Shown piece by piece: positions 44,596 through 52,668 of a DNA stretch of 64,000 nt (positions within the stretch are counted from its first letter, which is position 1; the number at the start of each line of letters is the position of its first letter). The notes below the pieces were generated by a model. It was not told where the DNA came from. It saw only the letters and a list, made by a program, of their open reading frames with translations, and ran no database searches. Origin of the DNA: Leisingera caerulea DSM 24564 (GTDB lineage Bacteria > Pseudomonadota > Alphaproteobacteria > Rhodobacterales > Rhodobacteraceae); assembly GCF_000473325.1 (NCBI RefSeq), contig NZ_KI421513.1, positions 72,717 through 136,716 on the forward strand, written 5' to 3'. The position numbers were made by a program, and so were the translations under genes.

Positions 44596-46500
44596 TTAGT
44601 CGCCGCCCAACAGCTTCAGCAGCTGGTCGCGGGCTTCCTGCTCGATCCGTTGCTTCAGCAGGTCGTTCAGGTCCTGTTCCGGCGCGATCTCTGTATCCAG
44701 CTCCTCGCTCAGCTTCTGGCGCACCCGGTCCTTGGCCTCCTGCTCGATGCCGTCCAGCTTCGGCTGCAGTGCCTGGCTGAAATCCGGGCGGATGTCCGGA
44801 TCCTCCCAGCTGCCGCGGATGCGCACCGGGATGGTCAGAACCTGATCGCCGCCCGCCCGCACCAGCTGCGGCGTGAACAGATAGTCCAGATCCCGCGCGC
44901 CCAGCCCGATCCGGCCCTTGCCACCGGCGCGGAACCCCTTGAGCAGCACCAGGAGGTCCTGGTTTCTGAGGTTGCCGCCCTCGATCGTATAGCTCGCCGT
45001 CAGCTGGTCGAACACGGTGCTGCCGCCATTGCCGCCGGACCGCATCAGCTGCTCCAGATCGAACCCGGTGAAGAACCCCTTGCCCGCTTCCAGCCGGCCC
45101 TCGCCGCTGAGCGACCGCATGATCGCGTCCACCGAACTGCCGGAGCCGAGGAACTCCAGCTCGCCCAGCGCCGTCCCGTTAAGACGGCGGTAGCCTGCGG
45201 TCTCGCCCAGGGCGCGCTCCAGCCGGACGCCGCTGAAGGACAGCTTGCCGTCCACCGAAAACCCGTCGCGGTTGTTGGCCACCAGCCGCCCCTTCACCTG
45301 GCCGCCGAACATCGAGGCCGGCAGGAGCTTCACCACCGCCCGCTTGCGCTTGACCGTCACGTTCACCTGACTTGGCCCCAGCTTGACGCTGCCTGTGTCC
45401 AGGCTGTCAAACGACAGATCCACCGTGGCATCGGCCAGCCCCAGCGCCGAGGCGTCGATCTCCTGCCGGGACCAGCCCTCTGTCGCAACACTGCGGCTGT
45501 CCGGCTTCTCCGCGCCCGTGACGGCCGCGAAATCCAGCGCCCCGCCCTGCAGCCGGGCAGTAATCTGCGGGCGCTTGGCAAATTCCACATCCGCCGCCCC
45601 GCTCAGCTTGTTCCGGCCCAGCTCAACCGCCAGGTCGCGCATCGACAGACGCCCGTCGGCGGTATAGGTCACATCGGCGCCGAACACTACCTTCTGCGCC
45701 AGCGCGTCCGGCAGGAATACCCCCAGCGCCCCCCCGGTCTGCACGGCATTCTCGGCGCCGAAGGTCAGCCGCCCGCTGGCCTCGCCATTGATATCGGCAT
45801 GGCCGTCAAACCGCCCCTTGCCGCCGGGCGCCGTCACCGTGGCGCCGACAGAGGAGACCTCGCCGGCCAGAAACGCCGCAAAGGTGCCGATTTCCGCGTC
45901 GATCTCCACCGGCTCGCCCGCCGGGCGCAGGGTCGCCTTGGCATTGACGGTGCCGTCAGGCTCCGGCCACAGCAGGCTGAGATCGGCATTCCTCATCTCG
46001 ACCGGCCTTTCCCCATGCGCCGTATAGCGCAGGGAGGCGCCCGTCAGCTCCACCGCCTCGATCCGCAGCGGCGTCCCGGAACCCTCGCCTGACCCGGTGC
46101 TGCCTGCCGCCGCGCCGCTGCCAAAGACCCAGTTGCCGATGCCGTCCGCGTTGGTGGCCAGGTTCAGATGCGGCAGGATGGCAGAGATCTCAGTGACCCG
46201 CACGTTGCCCTGCAGCAGATCCGCCGCCGCCACGCCGATGGTCACCCGCTCCGCCCGCAGCATCGGCTCCGGCCCGGCCCAGTCCGCATTGGACAGCGTC
46301 ACCGCATCCGCCTTGACCCCCAGCACCGGCCAGAAGGTAAAGCTCACCTTGCCGCCAAGCCCCAGCTGCCGCCCGGTCTGCGCCTCCAGCTGATCGGCGG
46401 CCAGCCGCGCGACCTTCTCGCCCGGCAGCAGCAGCACCAGCCCCGCCACCACCGCAACCGTCAGCACCAGCGCCATCACAACCCGGATTATCAGCTTCAT
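44596..46500 (-). CDS. AsmA-family protein
   Basis: A 634-residue protein with one N-terminal transmembrane helix (KLIIRVVMALVLTVAVVAGL) and a long periplasmic beta-rich body typical of AsmA/TamB-like bridge proteins, thought to carry phospholipids to the outer membrane or regulate its assembly. AsmA motifs appear: SFTFWPVLGVKADAVTLSNA at about residue 50, and the C-terminal domain VFDQLTASYTIEGGNLRNQDL. Start 46500 is chosen for the transmembrane start; the longer frame begins in non-coding DNA. Confidence 0.88.
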   Translation of the reverse strand: MKLIIRVVMALVLTVAVVAGLVLLLPGEKVARLAADQLEAQTGRQLGLGGKVSFTFWPVLGVKADAVTLSNADWAGPEPMLRAERVTIGVAAADLLQGNVRVTEISAILPHLNLATNADGIGNWVFGSGAAAGSTGSGEGSGTPLRIEAVELTGASLRYTAHGERPVEMRNADLSLLWPEPDGTVNAKATLRPAGEPVEIDAEIGTFAAFLAGEVSSVGATVTAPGGKGRFDGHADINGEASGRLTFGAENAVQTGGALGVFLPDALAQKVVFGADVTYTADGRLSMRDLAVELGRNKLSGAADVEFAKRPQITARLQGGALDFAAVTGAEKPDSRSVATEGWSRQEIDASALGLADATVDLSFDSLDTGSVKLGPSQVNVTVKRKRAVVKLLPASMFGGQVKGRLVANNRDGFSVDGKLSFSGVRLERALGETAGYRRLNGTALGELEFLGSGSSVDAIMRSLSGEGRLEAGKGFFTGFDLEQLMRSGGNGGSTVFDQLTASYTIEGGNLRNQDLLVLLKGFRAGGKGRIGLGARDLDYLFTPQLVRAGGDQVLTIPVRIRGSWEDPDIRPDFSQALQPKLDGIEQEAKDRVRQKLSEELDTEIAPEQDLNDLLKQRIEQEARDQLLKLLGGD

Positions 46501-46628
46501 CGGCCCACTCCTCATGCCTTGTCCCCCTGTTCCCCGAGGGTCTTTCCCCCAGCTTACCCGGTGGGGAGAGGGGTGCAATGCAGGAAGCCGCTTCCCGCAT
46601 CACGGCTTCGCGCGTTTAAGACGAGGGA

Positions 46629-48086
46629 TTACCGCAACCGGAACCGCTGCCGCAGGCCAAGGCCGAGGAAGAACAACAGCGGCAGGCTGGCGACGGTCTG
46701 GAGGCCTGCGAGGGTTTTCAGCACCGCGGGCAGCCTCATCATGAACTCTGCGCCGAAATAGACCCGTCCGAACCCGAACAGCGGAAACAGGTTGGAAAAG
46801 CTCAGCGCCATGGCCGATCCCATCGGGCGCTCGATCACGGTATCGGGTGCTGGCACGCAGCAGCCGGAAAGATAGCCCCAGAAGGCGGCAAAGCCCAAGG
46901 CCCAGACGCCTAAGAGCCACAGAGTTGGCCGCAGGATGGAGTAGCCGTATTCAGAGAACAGGCCGAACAGCAGATAAGGCAGCCGCTGCCAGAGAGAGCC
47001 GATTTTCCCGGCAAAATGCATCTCCCGGCGGAAGAAGAAGTGTTCGTCTTCGGGGAGGCCTTGCTTGGCGAGGATGTGGCGGATGGTTGAACAAGTTTCA
47101 CGAACGCTTTCCGGGTCTTGTTGCGTATGATCAGGCCAGTATAAGGCTCCCTTCAGACTGCTACTTGACTTCACTTCGGATTCGGTTGGCGTTCGGCGGG
47201 CTGTAAATGTAGTCTTGTCGTGAAGGATCGCCCCCGAAAAGTCTGGATAAGCGTTCCAGAATACTGCTTGGTGAAACGAGGTGGGATGTTGGAACTGGCA
47301 ATCCCTGAAGCTTGGCGAATTCGGCTGACTACTTGAAGGCCTTCCAAAACTGACCCCCGAAAACTTAACGCGCCCGCTGAAGTTTGCAGCATTGAAGTTG
47401 GAGCTCCCTTCAAAGACTGCATCAAGGAAATTCACCTCATCTACAAATTTTCCCTTGCGGAAGTCTGCATCGCCACCGAATGTAGATTTAAAAGTCACTT
47501 GGCCTTTAAAACGTGAATATTCAAAAGTCACCTCCCTTTTGAAAAAGCATGAAAAATTTGAATCTGATCCGAATTCAGCCCCAAAAAAGGATACCTTCCC
47601 TTCAAACTCCACCTTACTCGCAGAGCAAACCTCTTCAAAACTTGAGAACTCAGCAAAAAAATTCTTCCCGAACCGCACGTTAGAGAGATGTAATCCTCTT
47701 GGAAATATTCGACCACTAAGGTTCACCTCTTCTTCTACGTATATCTTTGCCAAACGAACTGGATGATTTGGATTGGGTAACTCCGGAATATCGCTCTTTG
47801 CAACATTTCTTCTCGCAAATTCACTCTTAAACGTTGCAGTGATTTTTTGTTGCAATGCGTGCAAATTTTCCACATCTAAGGCACTGGCCATCCCTTTTTC
47901 TACAAGTGCATTCCGCTCGCCGACGGTTAAAGCTTGACCGGCCCAAGCGTTCCACACTAGACGATTACGCTCATGATCATCCCCATATAGCGTCATCAGC
48001 ACATACCAGGGGTTCTCATTGGCGGGCTTCAACTTGGGCTGCGGGGCGGCTGGGGCCTCCGGTGCTTCAATCTCGTCACGCATCAA
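46629..48086 (-). CDS. Pentapeptide-repeat membrane protein
   Basis: A 485-residue protein. Residues about 110-290 have a Phe every fifth position (VEFEGKVSFFGAEF, VTFEYSRFKGQVTFKSTF), the right-handed beta-helix pattern of Phe-type pentapeptide repeats. The C-terminal third has hydrophobic helices (TLWLLGVWALGFAAFWGYL and LPLLFFLGLGLRQRFRLR) with a SFSNLFPLFGFGRVYF stretch between them, as in repeat proteins fused to a small channel-like membrane domain. The N-terminus is soluble. The repeat-coding part (about 47100-47850) is noticeably AT-richer than both ends, suggesting a mosaic. MRDEIEAP at 48083 is an alternative start. Confidence 0.75.
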   Translation of the reverse strand: MMRDEIEAPEAPAAPQPKLKPANENPWYVLMTLYGDDHERNRLVWNAWAGQALTVGERNALVEKGMASALDVENLHALQQKITATFKSEFARRNVAKSDIPELPNPNHPVRLAKIYVEEEVNLSGRIFPRGLHLSNVRFGKNFFAEFSSFEEVCSASKVEFEGKVSFFGAEFGSDSNFSCFFKREVTFEYSRFKGQVTFKSTFGGDADFRKGKFVDEVNFLDAVFEGSSNFNAANFSGRVKFSGVSFGRPSSSQPNSPSFRDCQFQHPTSFHQAVFWNAYPDFSGAILHDKTTFTARRTPTESEVKSSSSLKGALYWPDHTQQDPESVRETCSTIRHILAKQGLPEDEHFFFRREMHFAGKIGSLWQRLPYLLFGLFSEYGYSILRPTLWLLGVWALGFAAFWGYLSGCCVPAPDTVIERPMGSAMALSFSNLFPLFGFGRVYFGAEFMMRLPAVLKTLAGLQTVASLPLLFFLGLGLRQRFRLR

Positions 48087-48156
48087 TCGCTCTCGTCATG
48101 CAAATCACCTTTGCCGCAGGCTACGGGCTTTGGCGCTCTGGCTTCAACACCTAACG

Positions 48157-48270
48157 GAGGGCAGCCCCCGGCCTCGGGTGGGGGTGAAGCCCCCTCCCGT
48201 TTTGCTGGAGGCAAACCTCCCGTTTGACAGGGAGGTCGGGGGCTGCCCGGCCTATCGTCCGGGCAAGGGG
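48157..48270. repeat. Family A-related element, copy 5
   Basis: GGGCAGCCCCCGGCCTCGG and GGTCGGGGGCTGCCCGG are inverted ends; the middle has GGGTGAAGCCCCCTCCCG, CTGGAGGCAAACCTCCCG and TTTGACAGGGAGG. A small hairpin CGGCCTATCGTCCGGGC follows. Positions from GTGAAGC to GCTGCCCG match copy 6 (50850) closely. It lies in the 297-base divergent region before rimO. Confidence 0.65.
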
Positions 48271-48284
48271 AAAATGCAGCCCCT

Positions 48285-48324
48285 GGTGCACAGGGGGTGC
48301 ACAGGGGGTGTACAGGGGGTGCAC
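48285..48324. repeat. 11-base phased tandem repeats ahead of rimO
   Basis: Unit GGTGCACAGGG occurs at 48285-48295, 48296-48306, 48307-48317 (GGTGTACAGGG) and a partial GGTGCAC to 48324. Each unit contains the palindrome GTGCAC or GTGTAC. The 11-base period is close to one helical turn, and the array ends 56 bases before the rimO start, so it could be an operator. Confidence 0.9.
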
Positions 48325-48380
48325 GCCTGGCACCCTCCGTTTTCCTTGCCTCCTGCCGCATTCCTGATATATGCGCGCGG

Positions 48381-49802
48381 ATGACCAGTACCCCGTCCAG
48401 CAACCCGCCCAGCCTCCGCCCCGACCTTGCCCCGGAACCGCAGTTCCGCGAGGCGCCCCGTGACGGCCAGCCGACCCTCGGCATGGTGTCGCTCGGCTGC
48501 CCCAAGGCGCTGGTGGACAGCGAGCGCATCCTGACCCGGCTGCGCGCCGAGGGCTATGGCATCTCGCCCGATTACGCAGGCGCGGACGCGGTGATCGTCA
48601 ACACTTGCGGCTTCCTCGACAGCGCCAAAGCCGAAAGCCTGGAGGCGATTGGCGAAGCGCTGAAGGAAAACGGCAAGGTGATCGTGACCGGCTGCCTGGG
48701 CGCCGAGCCGGACTATATCCGCGAGCATCACCCGCGCATCCACGCCGTGACCGGCCCGCACCAATATGAGCAGGTGCTGGACGCGGTGCATTCCGCGGTG
48801 CCGCCCTCGCCCAATCCTTACGTGGACCTGCTGCCTGCGGCGGGCGTGAAACTGACCCCGCGGCACTTCAGCTATCTGAAGATTTCCGAGGGCTGCAACC
48901 ACAAGTGCAAGTTCTGCATCATCCCGGACATGCGCGGCAAGCTGGCCTCACGCCCCGTCCACGCCGTGCTGCGCGAGGCGGAGAAGCTGGTGGAGGCCGG
49001 GGTGCGCGAGCTCCTGGTGATCAGCCAGGATACCTCCGCCTATGGCCTCGACCGCAAGTATTCCGCCCATCCGTGGAAAGGCGGGGAAGTGCGCAGCCAC
49101 ATCCAGGACCTCTCCCGCGAGCTGGGCAAGCTGGCCCCGGCGGATGAGCTGTGGGTGCGGCTGCACTATGTCTACCCCTACCCGCATGTGCGCGAGCTGA
49201 TCCCGCTGATGGCGGACCCCGAGAACGCGCTGCTGCCCTATCTGGACATCCCCTTCCAGCACGCCCACCCGGATGTGCTGCGCCGCATGGCCCGCCCCGC
49301 CGCGGCGGCCAAGACGCTGGACGAGATCAACGCCTGGCGCGCGACCTGCCCGGACATCACCCTGCGCTCCACCTTCATCGTCGGCTTCCCCGGCGAGACC
49401 GAGGCGGAGTTCCAGCACCTGCTCGACTGGATGGACGAGGCGCAGCTGGATAGAGTGGGTTGCTTTAAATACGAAAACGTCGACGGCGCGCGGTCGAACG
49501 ATCTGCCGGACCATGTGCCGGAAGAGGTCAAGCAGGAGCGTTGGGAGCGGTTCATGGAGAAGGCCCAGGCGATCTCTGAGGCCAAGCTGGCGGCCAAGGT
49601 CGGCCAGACGATGCAGGTGATTGTGGACGACATCGACGAGGACGGCATCGCCACCTGCCGCACCAAGGCCGACGCGCCGGAGATCGACGGCAACTTGTTC
49701 ATTGATGAGGGGGTTGAAGAGTTGAAAGTCGGCGATATGGTCACCGTTGAGGTTGATGAGGCCGGGGAGTACGACTTGTGGGGAAAAACGCATTTTCGTT
49801 AG
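48381..49802 (+). CDS. rimO: Ribosomal protein S12 methylthiotransferase
   Basis: A 473-residue radical-SAM enzyme that methylthiolates Asp89 of ribosomal protein S12. The N-terminal MTTase domain has [15 protein letters not shown], with further cluster cysteines in NTCGF and TGCLG. The radical-SAM cluster is CNHKCKFC near residue 172. A C-terminal TRAM domain follows ([18 protein letters not shown] ...). Start 48381 gives the family N-terminus. Its last 25 bases overlap the next gene, which has different base composition. Confidence 0.96.
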   Translation: MTSTPSSNPPSLRPDLAPEPQFREAPRDGQPTLGMVSLGCPKALVDSERILTRLRAEGYGISPDYAGADAVIVNTCGFLDSAKAESLEAIGEALKENGKVIVTGCLGAEPDYIREHHPRIHAVTGPHQYEQVLDAVHSAVPPSPNPYVDLLPAAGVKLTPRHFSYLKISEGCNHKCKFCIIPDMRGKLASRPVHAVLREAEKLVEAGVRELLVISQDTSAYGLDRKYSAHPWKGGEVRSHIQDLSRELGKLAPADELWVRLHYVYPYPHVRELIPLMADPENALLPYLDIPFQHAHPDVLRRMARPAAAAKTLDEINAWRATCPDITLRSTFIVGFPGETEAEFQHLLDWMDEAQLDRVGCFKYENVDGARSNDLPDHVPEEVKQERWERFMEKAQAISEAKLAAKVGQTMQVIVDDIDEDGIATCRTKADAPEIDGNLFIDEGVEELKVGDMVTVEVDEAGEYDLWGKTHFR

Positions 49803-50692
49803 ACCGTTTTCATCAGGTCGTCTTAGAAGAAGTCCAAAAACTAGAAGCTAACGGCGCAACAAATTCAGATTTTTTTGACCAAATAGAAGCCACCGCGAGC
49901 AAATTGATCGCCGAAGTAAGTGACTCATTCTCCGCAAACGTCTTTTCGAAAACAAAGGACCTTCAAGAGGAAGTTACTGCAAGCAGAAAAGATTTTCAGA
50001 TAAGGAACGAGCTACGCTGGGAAGCGAGTTTCCGAGAACTTGATGTTTTGATTCATACTTGCAGTGAATTAGGAAGTTTTGCCAAAGACTATATCTGGCA
50101 AGAATCAGACAATATCGGAAGTTCGTTGTGCGAAGCAATCACAACCCTCCATGCTAGAAGCCTGCGTGTTTCAAAGGAAATACTAGCTTTAATGCGCGCA
50201 GGGTTTCCAGATGGGGCTATGGCACGTTGGCGCACTTTGCATGAACTGGCGACTATTGGGAGATTTCTTACCCTTGCAGGTAATAAGATAGCTGAACGCT
50301 ATATTGCCGCTCGAATCTGCCAATCGAAGCGTGCAGCAGATCGGTATGAACTTCGCCGAGTGAAGGCAAACCTTCAACCCTTCGAAGAAAAAGAGCGTCG
50401 CCATATCAATGAAAGCTACGAGGAAGTGCTGCGCCTATATGGCGATGAAATGAAAGAAGACTTGGGATGGGCAAGGCCGTTCTTTAGCTTCAAATCTCCG
50501 AAAGCCAGGGTTACATTTGACAAAATTGAAAAACAAACAGGGTTAGAGCACCTACAACCTTGGACAAAGTTCGCACATCAGGAAGTCCACGCCAGTTTTG
50601 TGCCACCATATCGTGGCTTGGGAGTTTCAGAATCCTCCAAAAACGTTCATTTGGTTGGGCAGTCTGACGCCGGTATGGTTGACCCAGGTTAA
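49778..50692 (+). CDS. DUF5677-like protein of unknown function, probably C-terminally truncated
   Basis: A 304-residue, all-helical, soluble protein. [20 protein letters not shown] followed by [20 protein letters not shown] resembles the family I know as DUF5677, found in mobile and defence-like contexts without a defined activity. It begins with GTG at 49778 inside the 3' end of rimO, with no good ribosome site. Its base composition is visibly AT-richer than neighbours. An in-frame TAA at 50690 ends it; the same frame then stays open to 50831 (see next entry), so the protein has probably lost about 46 residues. Confidence 0.6.
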   Translation: MGKNAFSLDRFHQVVLEEVQKLEANGATNSDFFDQIEATASKLIAEVSDSFSANVFSKTKDLQEEVTASRKDFQIRNELRWEASFRELDVLIHTCSELGSFAKDYIWQESDNIGSSLCEAITTLHARSLRVSKEILALMRAGFPDGAMARWRTLHELATIGRFLTLAGNKIAERYIAARICQSKRAADRYELRRVKANLQPFEEKERRHINESYEEVLRLYGDEMKEDLGWARPFFSFKSPKARVTFDKIEKQTGLEHLQPWTKFAHQEVHASFVPPYRGLGVSESSKNVHLVGQSDAGMVDPG

Positions 50693-50833
50693 AATATGGC
50701 CATTTCTTTGGTTGCTAGCACGGACAATTTGCTGAACTTGCGCAAATCCGTAGACACAGCCATTTATTCTGCTGCTCTAGGAAAGATGTTAGCTAGAATT
50801 CAAAAGACACTTGTTAAGGAAGGTGGCATCTAA
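50693..50833 (+). pseudogene. In-frame 3' remnant of the preceding gene
   Basis: Directly after the TAA the same frame continues NMAISLVASTDNLLNLRKSV and ends KMLARIQKTLVKEGGI with a TAA at 50831-50833. The codon use and AT content match the upstream gene. A CAA or GAA to TAA change at 50690 would explain the break. It could also be a separate 45-residue ORF from the ATG at 50696, but no ribosome site is present. Confidence 0.5.
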
Positions 50834-50849
50834 GTATTGCTTCCACCCC

Positions 50850-50955
50850 AGCGCCTGACGCTGGGTGGGTGCGAAGCGCCCTCTCCGTTTTCCCGGAGGC
50901 AAACCTACGGTTTGACGGGAGGGTCGGACGCTGCCCGCGCTTTGCGCGGGCTTGC
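50850..50955. repeat. Family A-related element, copy 6
   Basis: CAGCGCCTGACGCTGG, then GGGTGCGAAGCGCCCTCTCCG, CCGGAGGCAAACCTACGG, TTTGACGGGAGGGTCGG, then ACGCTGCCCG and a small hairpin CGCGCTTTGCGCGGGC. Matches copy 5 in the GTGAAGC/GCGAAGC-GGAGGCAAACCT-TTTGAC core. It lies just after the truncated DUF5677-like gene. Confidence 0.65.
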
Positions 50956-51034
50956 GGCTATCTGCCCCTCCACTCAAACCAAAACCCTGCTACGCTCTCC
51001 CCAAACGCCAACCAGCCAGGGAGATCCCCCAGCC

Positions 51035-51277
51035 ATGACAGACACTCCGGAAATCGCCCAGAAAGCCCCCTTCCCCGTCGAGGTGACGGAGGGAAAGACC
51101 TATTTCTGGTGCGCCTGCGGCAAGTCCTCGCGGCAGCCGTTCTGCGATGGCTCACACAAGGGCACGGACTTCGAGCCGGTGAAGTATAAGGCGGAAAAGG
51201 ACGGCAAGGTGTTCTTCTGCGGCTGCAAGCATTCGGGGAAGAAGCCGCTGTGCGACGGCACGCATTCAAAACTCTAA
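51035..51277 (+). CDS. CDGSH-type iron-sulfur protein
   Basis: An 80-residue protein with two CDGSH domains. Each is a 3Cys-1His [2Fe-2S] site: CACGKSSRQPFCDGSH and CGCKHSGKKPLCDGTH. It is a dual-CDGSH, small soluble type, probably an electron carrier or cluster-transfer protein. The start at 51035 has a GGGAG site upstream; the longer frame passes through repeat copy 6. Confidence 0.92.
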   Translation: MTDTPEIAQKAPFPVEVTEGKTYFWCACGKSSRQPFCDGSHKGTDFEPVKYKAEKDGKVFFCGCKHSGKKPLCDGTHSKL

Positions 51278-51313
51278 CCAGCCAAGCTGCACCGGGCTGA
51301 ACTGGAGCAGAAA

Positions 51314-51345
51314 GCCCCGCAAGCCGGGCTTGCGGGGCGGGTCTG
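51314..51345. terminator. Terminator shared by the CDGSH and DUF6455 genes
   Basis: Stem GCCCCGCAAGC (51314-51324) and GCTTGCGGGGC (51328-51338), with A-rich sequence to the left for the minus-strand genes. Confidence 0.65.
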
Positions 51346-51353
51346 TTACGGGG

Positions 51354-51629
51354 TCAGGGCATCAGCCGCTTGAACAGATCTGCACTGGGGCAGAAGTCCG
51401 GCACTGCAGGGCCTTCATCGCGGCGCGACGAGATCCACAGGGCGCAGGACTTGCTGCAGCCCGCGCCGCGGCAGGAGGTCACCATCCGCGCGTAGTCCAG
51501 CCCGTTCAGACGCCCGGCCTTCATTTCCCGGTCCAGGTCGATGCCCGCCGCCTCTGCCACCGCGCGCAGCAGCCACAGGTGGCGGAAGATATTGCCAAGG
51601 CCTTCGGCCTCCGCTGCCATGTCCTTCAT
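51354..51629 (-). CDS. DUF6455-like four-cysteine protein, paralogue 1
   Basis: A 91-residue soluble protein. The pattern is VTSCRGAGCSKSCALWI, then PDFCPSADLFKRL: four cysteines spaced CxxxxCxxxC and a distant C. The layout resembles DUF6455, small proteins common in Rhodobacteraceae that probably bind a metal. It starts (ATG) on the last base of the preceding gene's TGA, so translation is coupled. Function unknown. Confidence 0.7.
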   Translation of the reverse strand: MKDMAAEAEGLGNIFRHLWLLRAVAEAAGIDLDREMKAGRLNGLDYARMVTSCRGAGCSKSCALWISSRRDEGPAVPDFCPSADLFKRLMP

Positions 51630-51886
51630 CAGGCGCGGCCCTTCAGCTGAACCAGCGCATCCGCATTGCGGCAGCCGGGCATCGGCGCCTCTGCGCGCTC
51701 ATGAGCGGCCAGGAAGGCCTCGCACTGATCCGGCACCGCGCAGCCGCGGCAGCGGGTGATCATGGCGGCCCAGTCTTCGTGGCTCAGCTTGCCGGCGGCA
51801 AAGGCGCCGCTCAGATCGGCGCCCGTGGCCTGGCCCATCCGGGCCATCAGCCGCAGGTGGTAAAGGGGATCCCCCAATGGCTGCAT
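51629..51886 (-). CDS. DUF6455-like four-cysteine protein, paralogue 2
   Basis: An 85-residue paralogue with ITRCRGCAVPDQCEAFL and MPGCRNADALVQL. Cysteine spacing is CxxC, then C six residues on, and a distant C before RN. The stop overlaps the start of paralogue 1 by one base (TGATG), and it follows paralogue 3 by 34 bases, so all three are one unit. Confidence 0.72.
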   Translation of the reverse strand: MQPLGDPLYHLRLMARMGQATGADLSGAFAAGKLSHEDWAAMITRCRGCAVPDQCEAFLAAHERAEAPMPGCRNADALVQLKGRA

Positions 51887-51920
51887 ATCTTGAACTCCTA
51901 TTGGGTTCCGGGCGGACGCG

Positions 51921-52184
51921 TTAGGCCTGCTGCTCGTTCAAATACCCGAGCAGATCGCGGTTGCGGCAGAAATCCGGGGCTTCTGCCCCGGGGCGCAGGC
52001 CGTCGGCCAGCCACTTGCGGCAGGCGCCGACACCGCCGCAGCGGGTGCAGCGCAGCACCGCCTCGGCAATCTCGTCAAACCGCAGGGTGCCGGCCACGGC
52101 CTCTTCTTCCAGGTCCAGGCCGACGGTGGCGGCCATCCGGTCAAACAGCTCGGCGTGCTTTTTCAGGTCGGCTTGGGTGGTCAT
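51921..52184 (-). CDS. DUF6455-like four-cysteine protein, paralogue 3
   Basis: An 87-residue paralogue, first of the unit: VLRCTRCGGVGACRKWL and PDFCRNRDLLGYL. The Cys motif has the same CxxC-x5-C and distant CRN arrangement as paralogue 2. Divergence outside the cysteine region is large, so this is an old triplication. A GGGAGAGC site precedes the start. Putative metal binding only. Confidence 0.75.
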   Translation of the reverse strand: MTTQADLKKHAELFDRMAATVGLDLEEEAVAGTLRFDEIAEAVLRCTRCGGVGACRKWLADGLRPGAEAPDFCRNRDLLGYLNEQQA

Positions 52185-52270
52185 CGCGCTCTCCCGGAAT
52201 CATTTATTCCGGGTGCAGCTTAGCGGGGTGCGGACGGGGCGAATTTGACTCAGGTCAAACGGGATAGAAT

Positions 52271-52666
52271 TTACAAGGATTTCGCGCCAAGGTGGTCGAA
52301 ATACGCACGCACCGCATCCTGCACCCGGCGGAAGCGGTCGCCGCCCAGCTTCTTGCCGCCGTACCAGCGGGTGACGATGATCACATGGGCCCTGAGGCCC
52401 TCGCGCTCCATCATCCGCAGGATCACCATGCCCGCGCCGGATTCGCCGTCATCGGCCTTGAGCCCGCCCGTTGGCAGCACCGCCGCCCAGGTGTTGTGGG
52501 TCGCCTTGGCATAGGCGCGGTCGGTCTTGAGCTCCGCCAGCACCGCGTCGATGTCCTGGCGCGAGGCGGCCGGCGCGCCGGTCACCGCATAGCGCGAGCC
52601 GCGGTCGGTCAGGACCACGCCAAGCCGCGTCAGCGCAGGCGCGGCCTGGTCCCTGCCGTCCGCCAT
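52271..52666 (-). CDS. Short YigZ/IMPACT-family protein
   Basis: A 131-residue protein of the YigZ/IMPACT N-terminal fold (UPF0029). DGESGAGMVILRMMEREGLR followed by VIIVTRWYGGKKLGGDRF matches the family DGEPxGTAG ... VTRYFGGxxLG core. Full-length YigZ is about 205 residues and has a C-terminal DUF1949 domain, which is absent here. The role is unknown. Its start lies three bases after the M48 peptidase stop on the same strand; an operon. Confidence 0.8.
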   Translation of the reverse strand: MADGRDQAAPALTRLGVVLTDRGSRYAVTGAPAASRQDIDAVLAELKTDRAYAKATHNTWAAVLPTGGLKADDGESGAGMVILRMMEREGLRAHVIIVTRWYGGKKLGGDRFRRVQDAVRAYFDHLGAKSL

Positions 52667-52668
52667 GC

